A stretch of 6,797 nucleotides of DNA from CAWBJP01 sp044867425 (lineage in GTDB: Bacteria > Actinomycetota > Acidimicrobiia > IMCC26256 > BP-133). The position numbers were made by a program, and so were the translations under genes. This document shows, one piece after another, positions 5,691 to 6,797 of this stretch (positions are counted from its first letter, which is position 1; each line of letters opens with the position of its first letter). The DNA is taken from the NCBI GenBank assembly GCA_044867425.1, contig JBIOUX010000078.1, positions 1-6,797 of the forward strand, read 5' to 3'. The notes beneath the pieces were generated by a model that was not told the origin of the DNA, made no database searches, and was given only the letters and a program-made list of their open reading frames with translations.

Positions 5691-6797
5691 ATGCCCGAAC
5701 GGGTCTACACCAACCGCTACGAGATCGTGCGCCACCTGGCCCAGGGCGGGATGGCCGAGGTCTACCTGGCCCACGACCAGCTGCTCGACCGCAAGGTGGC
5801 CCTCAAGGTGCTCTTCCCCGAGTACGCCCGGGACCCCGCCTTCGTGCAGCGTTTCCGCCGGGAGGCCCAGTCGGCGGCGAACCTGAACCACCCCAACATC
5901 GTGGCCGTCTTCGACTGGGGCGAGGACGCCGGCACGTATTTCATCGTGATGGAGTACGTCGAGGGCCGCTCGCTGCGCGACGCCATCCACGCCGAAGGCC
6001 CCCTGTACCCGAACCTGGCCGCCGACCTGGCGTCCGACATCGCCGGGGCGCTGGGGTTCGCCCACCGCAACGGGGTCGTCCACCGCGACGTCAAGCCGGG
6101 CAACATCCTGCTCACCCCCCAGGGCCAGGTGAAGGTGACCGACTTCGGCATCGCCCGGGCCGCCGGCGCCTCCGAGGGCCTGACCCAGACCGGGTCGGTC
6201 ATGGGGACGGCCACCTACTTCTCGCCCGAGCAGGCCCAGGGGCTCCCCGTCGACGCCCGCTCCGACGTCTACTCGCTCGGCGTCGTCCTCTACGAGATGG
6301 TGTGCGCCGTGCCGCCCTTCTCCGGCGACAGCCCCATCGCCGTGGCCTACAAGCACGTCCGGGAGGAGCCGCCCCGGCCGTCAGTGGTGAACCCCGACGT
6401 GCCCCGGGAGCTGGAGGAGATCATCCTCACCGCCGTGGCCAAGAGCCCCGAGGAGCGCTATCCCTCGGCCGACGACCTCCGCGCCGACCTGGCCCGCTTC
6501 CGCCGGGGTGAGCAGCCCAACGCCGTACCCGCCCTGGTGGTGCCGGCCGTGCCCGTGTCCGGCACCGAACCCACCACGGTGACCCCCCGGGCGGTGGACC
6601 GCACCCAGATGGCGACCGCGGTCGCTTCGCCGCCGCCCCAGAAGAAGCGCTCCGCCGGGCCCTTCGTGCTCGCCCTGGTGGCCCTGCTGGCCGTGCTGGC
6701 CGGCCTGGGCTACCTGCTGGCCGACCAGCTCCAGGGCGACGGGGGCGGAGGGAACATCACCGTCCGCAACTACGTCGGCCGGACGTTCGAACAGGCC
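5691..6797 (+). CDS. pknB: PknB: membrane Ser/Thr kinase with PASTA region, 3' end cut by window
   Basis: The first 369 residues of a eukaryotic-like Ser/Thr kinase; the frame stays open to the window edge. The kinase domain covers about 10-272: glycine-rich loop LAQGGMAEV (16-24), catalytic VALK with Lys39, helix C Glu58, HRD at 131-133 with Lys135 and Asn138, DFG at 151-153, activation-loop Thr165 and Thr167 (the TQT pattern equivalent to the autophosphorylated pair of mycobacterial PknB), GTATYFSPEQ at 172-181, and the RSDVYSLGVVLYE segment. A Pro/Val/Thr-rich juxtamembrane linker follows, then basic KKR and one transmembrane helix at about 324-343. The outside begins with a Gly/Asp spacer and NITVRNYVGRTFEQA, which looks like the start of a first PASTA domain. 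The family phosphorylates wall-synthesis and division proteins in response to peptidoglycan fragments. The first Gly of the loop is Ala17. No pknA lies between pbpA and this gene. Confidence 0.93.
   Translation, partial: MPERVYTNRYEIVRHLAQGGMAEVYLAHDQLLDRKVALKVLFPEYARDPAFVQRFRREAQSAANLNHPNIVAVFDWGEDAGTYFIVMEYVEGRSLRDAIHAEGPLYPNLAADLASDIAGALGFAHRNGVVHRDVKPGNILLTPQGQVKVTDFGIARAAGASEGLTQTGSVMGTATYFSPEQAQGLPVDARSDVYSLGVVLYEMVCAVPPFSGDSPIAVAYKHVREEPPRPSVVNPDVPRELEEIILTAVAKSPEERYPSADDLRADLARFRRGEQPNAVPALVVPAVPVSGTEPTTVTPRAVDRTQMATAVASPPPQKKRSAGPFVLALVALLAVLAGLGYLLADQLQGDGGGGNITVRNYVGRTFEQA

Noticed and set aside
5559..6356. Minus-strand open frame opposite pknB
   Set aside because: Gly/Val/His-rich shadow of the kinase reading frame, which is open on the plus strand with complete kinase motifs.

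Overview
The window is GC-rich bacterial DNA, with G or C at most third codon positions and frequent GTG starts. It carries the left part of the actinobacterial cell-wall growth and Ser/Thr-phosphorylation cluster, in the order fhaA - fhaB - pstP - rodA - pbpA - pknB, all on the plus strand. This order is known from Mycobacterium, Streptomyces and many other Actinomycetota. The very short FhaA, the apparent absence of pknA and the kinase sequence suggest a deep-branching actinobacterium (for example Acidimicrobiia) rather than a mycobacterium or streptomycete. That placement is inference.

Layout: bases 1-216 hold no convincing gene. They contain a dense cluster of a TACCGG-centred repeat in both orientations, possibly the edge of a mobile element or a protein-binding array, and a small inverted repeat. 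Bases 217-299 are a tRNA-Leu (anticodon CAG) on the minus strand. Bases 300-439 are a divergent promoter region, and the first cluster gene seems to be leaderless. From 440 to the right edge six genes follow with gaps of 19 bases or less, or with overlaps, and no terminator is visible between them, so they are probably one transcription unit. The last gene, pknB, is cut by the window end just after its membrane helix.

How the genes work together (family knowledge): PknB is a membrane Ser/Thr kinase with extracellular PASTA domains that sense peptidoglycan or its precursors. PstP is the membrane PP2C phosphatase that reverses its phosphorylations. FhaA and FhaB read phosphothreonines through FHA domains and link the signal to wall-synthesis and division proteins. 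RodA polymerises glycan strands from lipid II and PbpA crosslinks them. Synthesis enzymes and their regulators are therefore co-expressed.

I do not see an undescribed multi-gene system here; the genes are recognisable. The least explained part is the repeat cluster at the left edge. Secondary points are the missing pknA, the altered glycine-rich loop of the kinase, the compact FhaA and the leaderless start.
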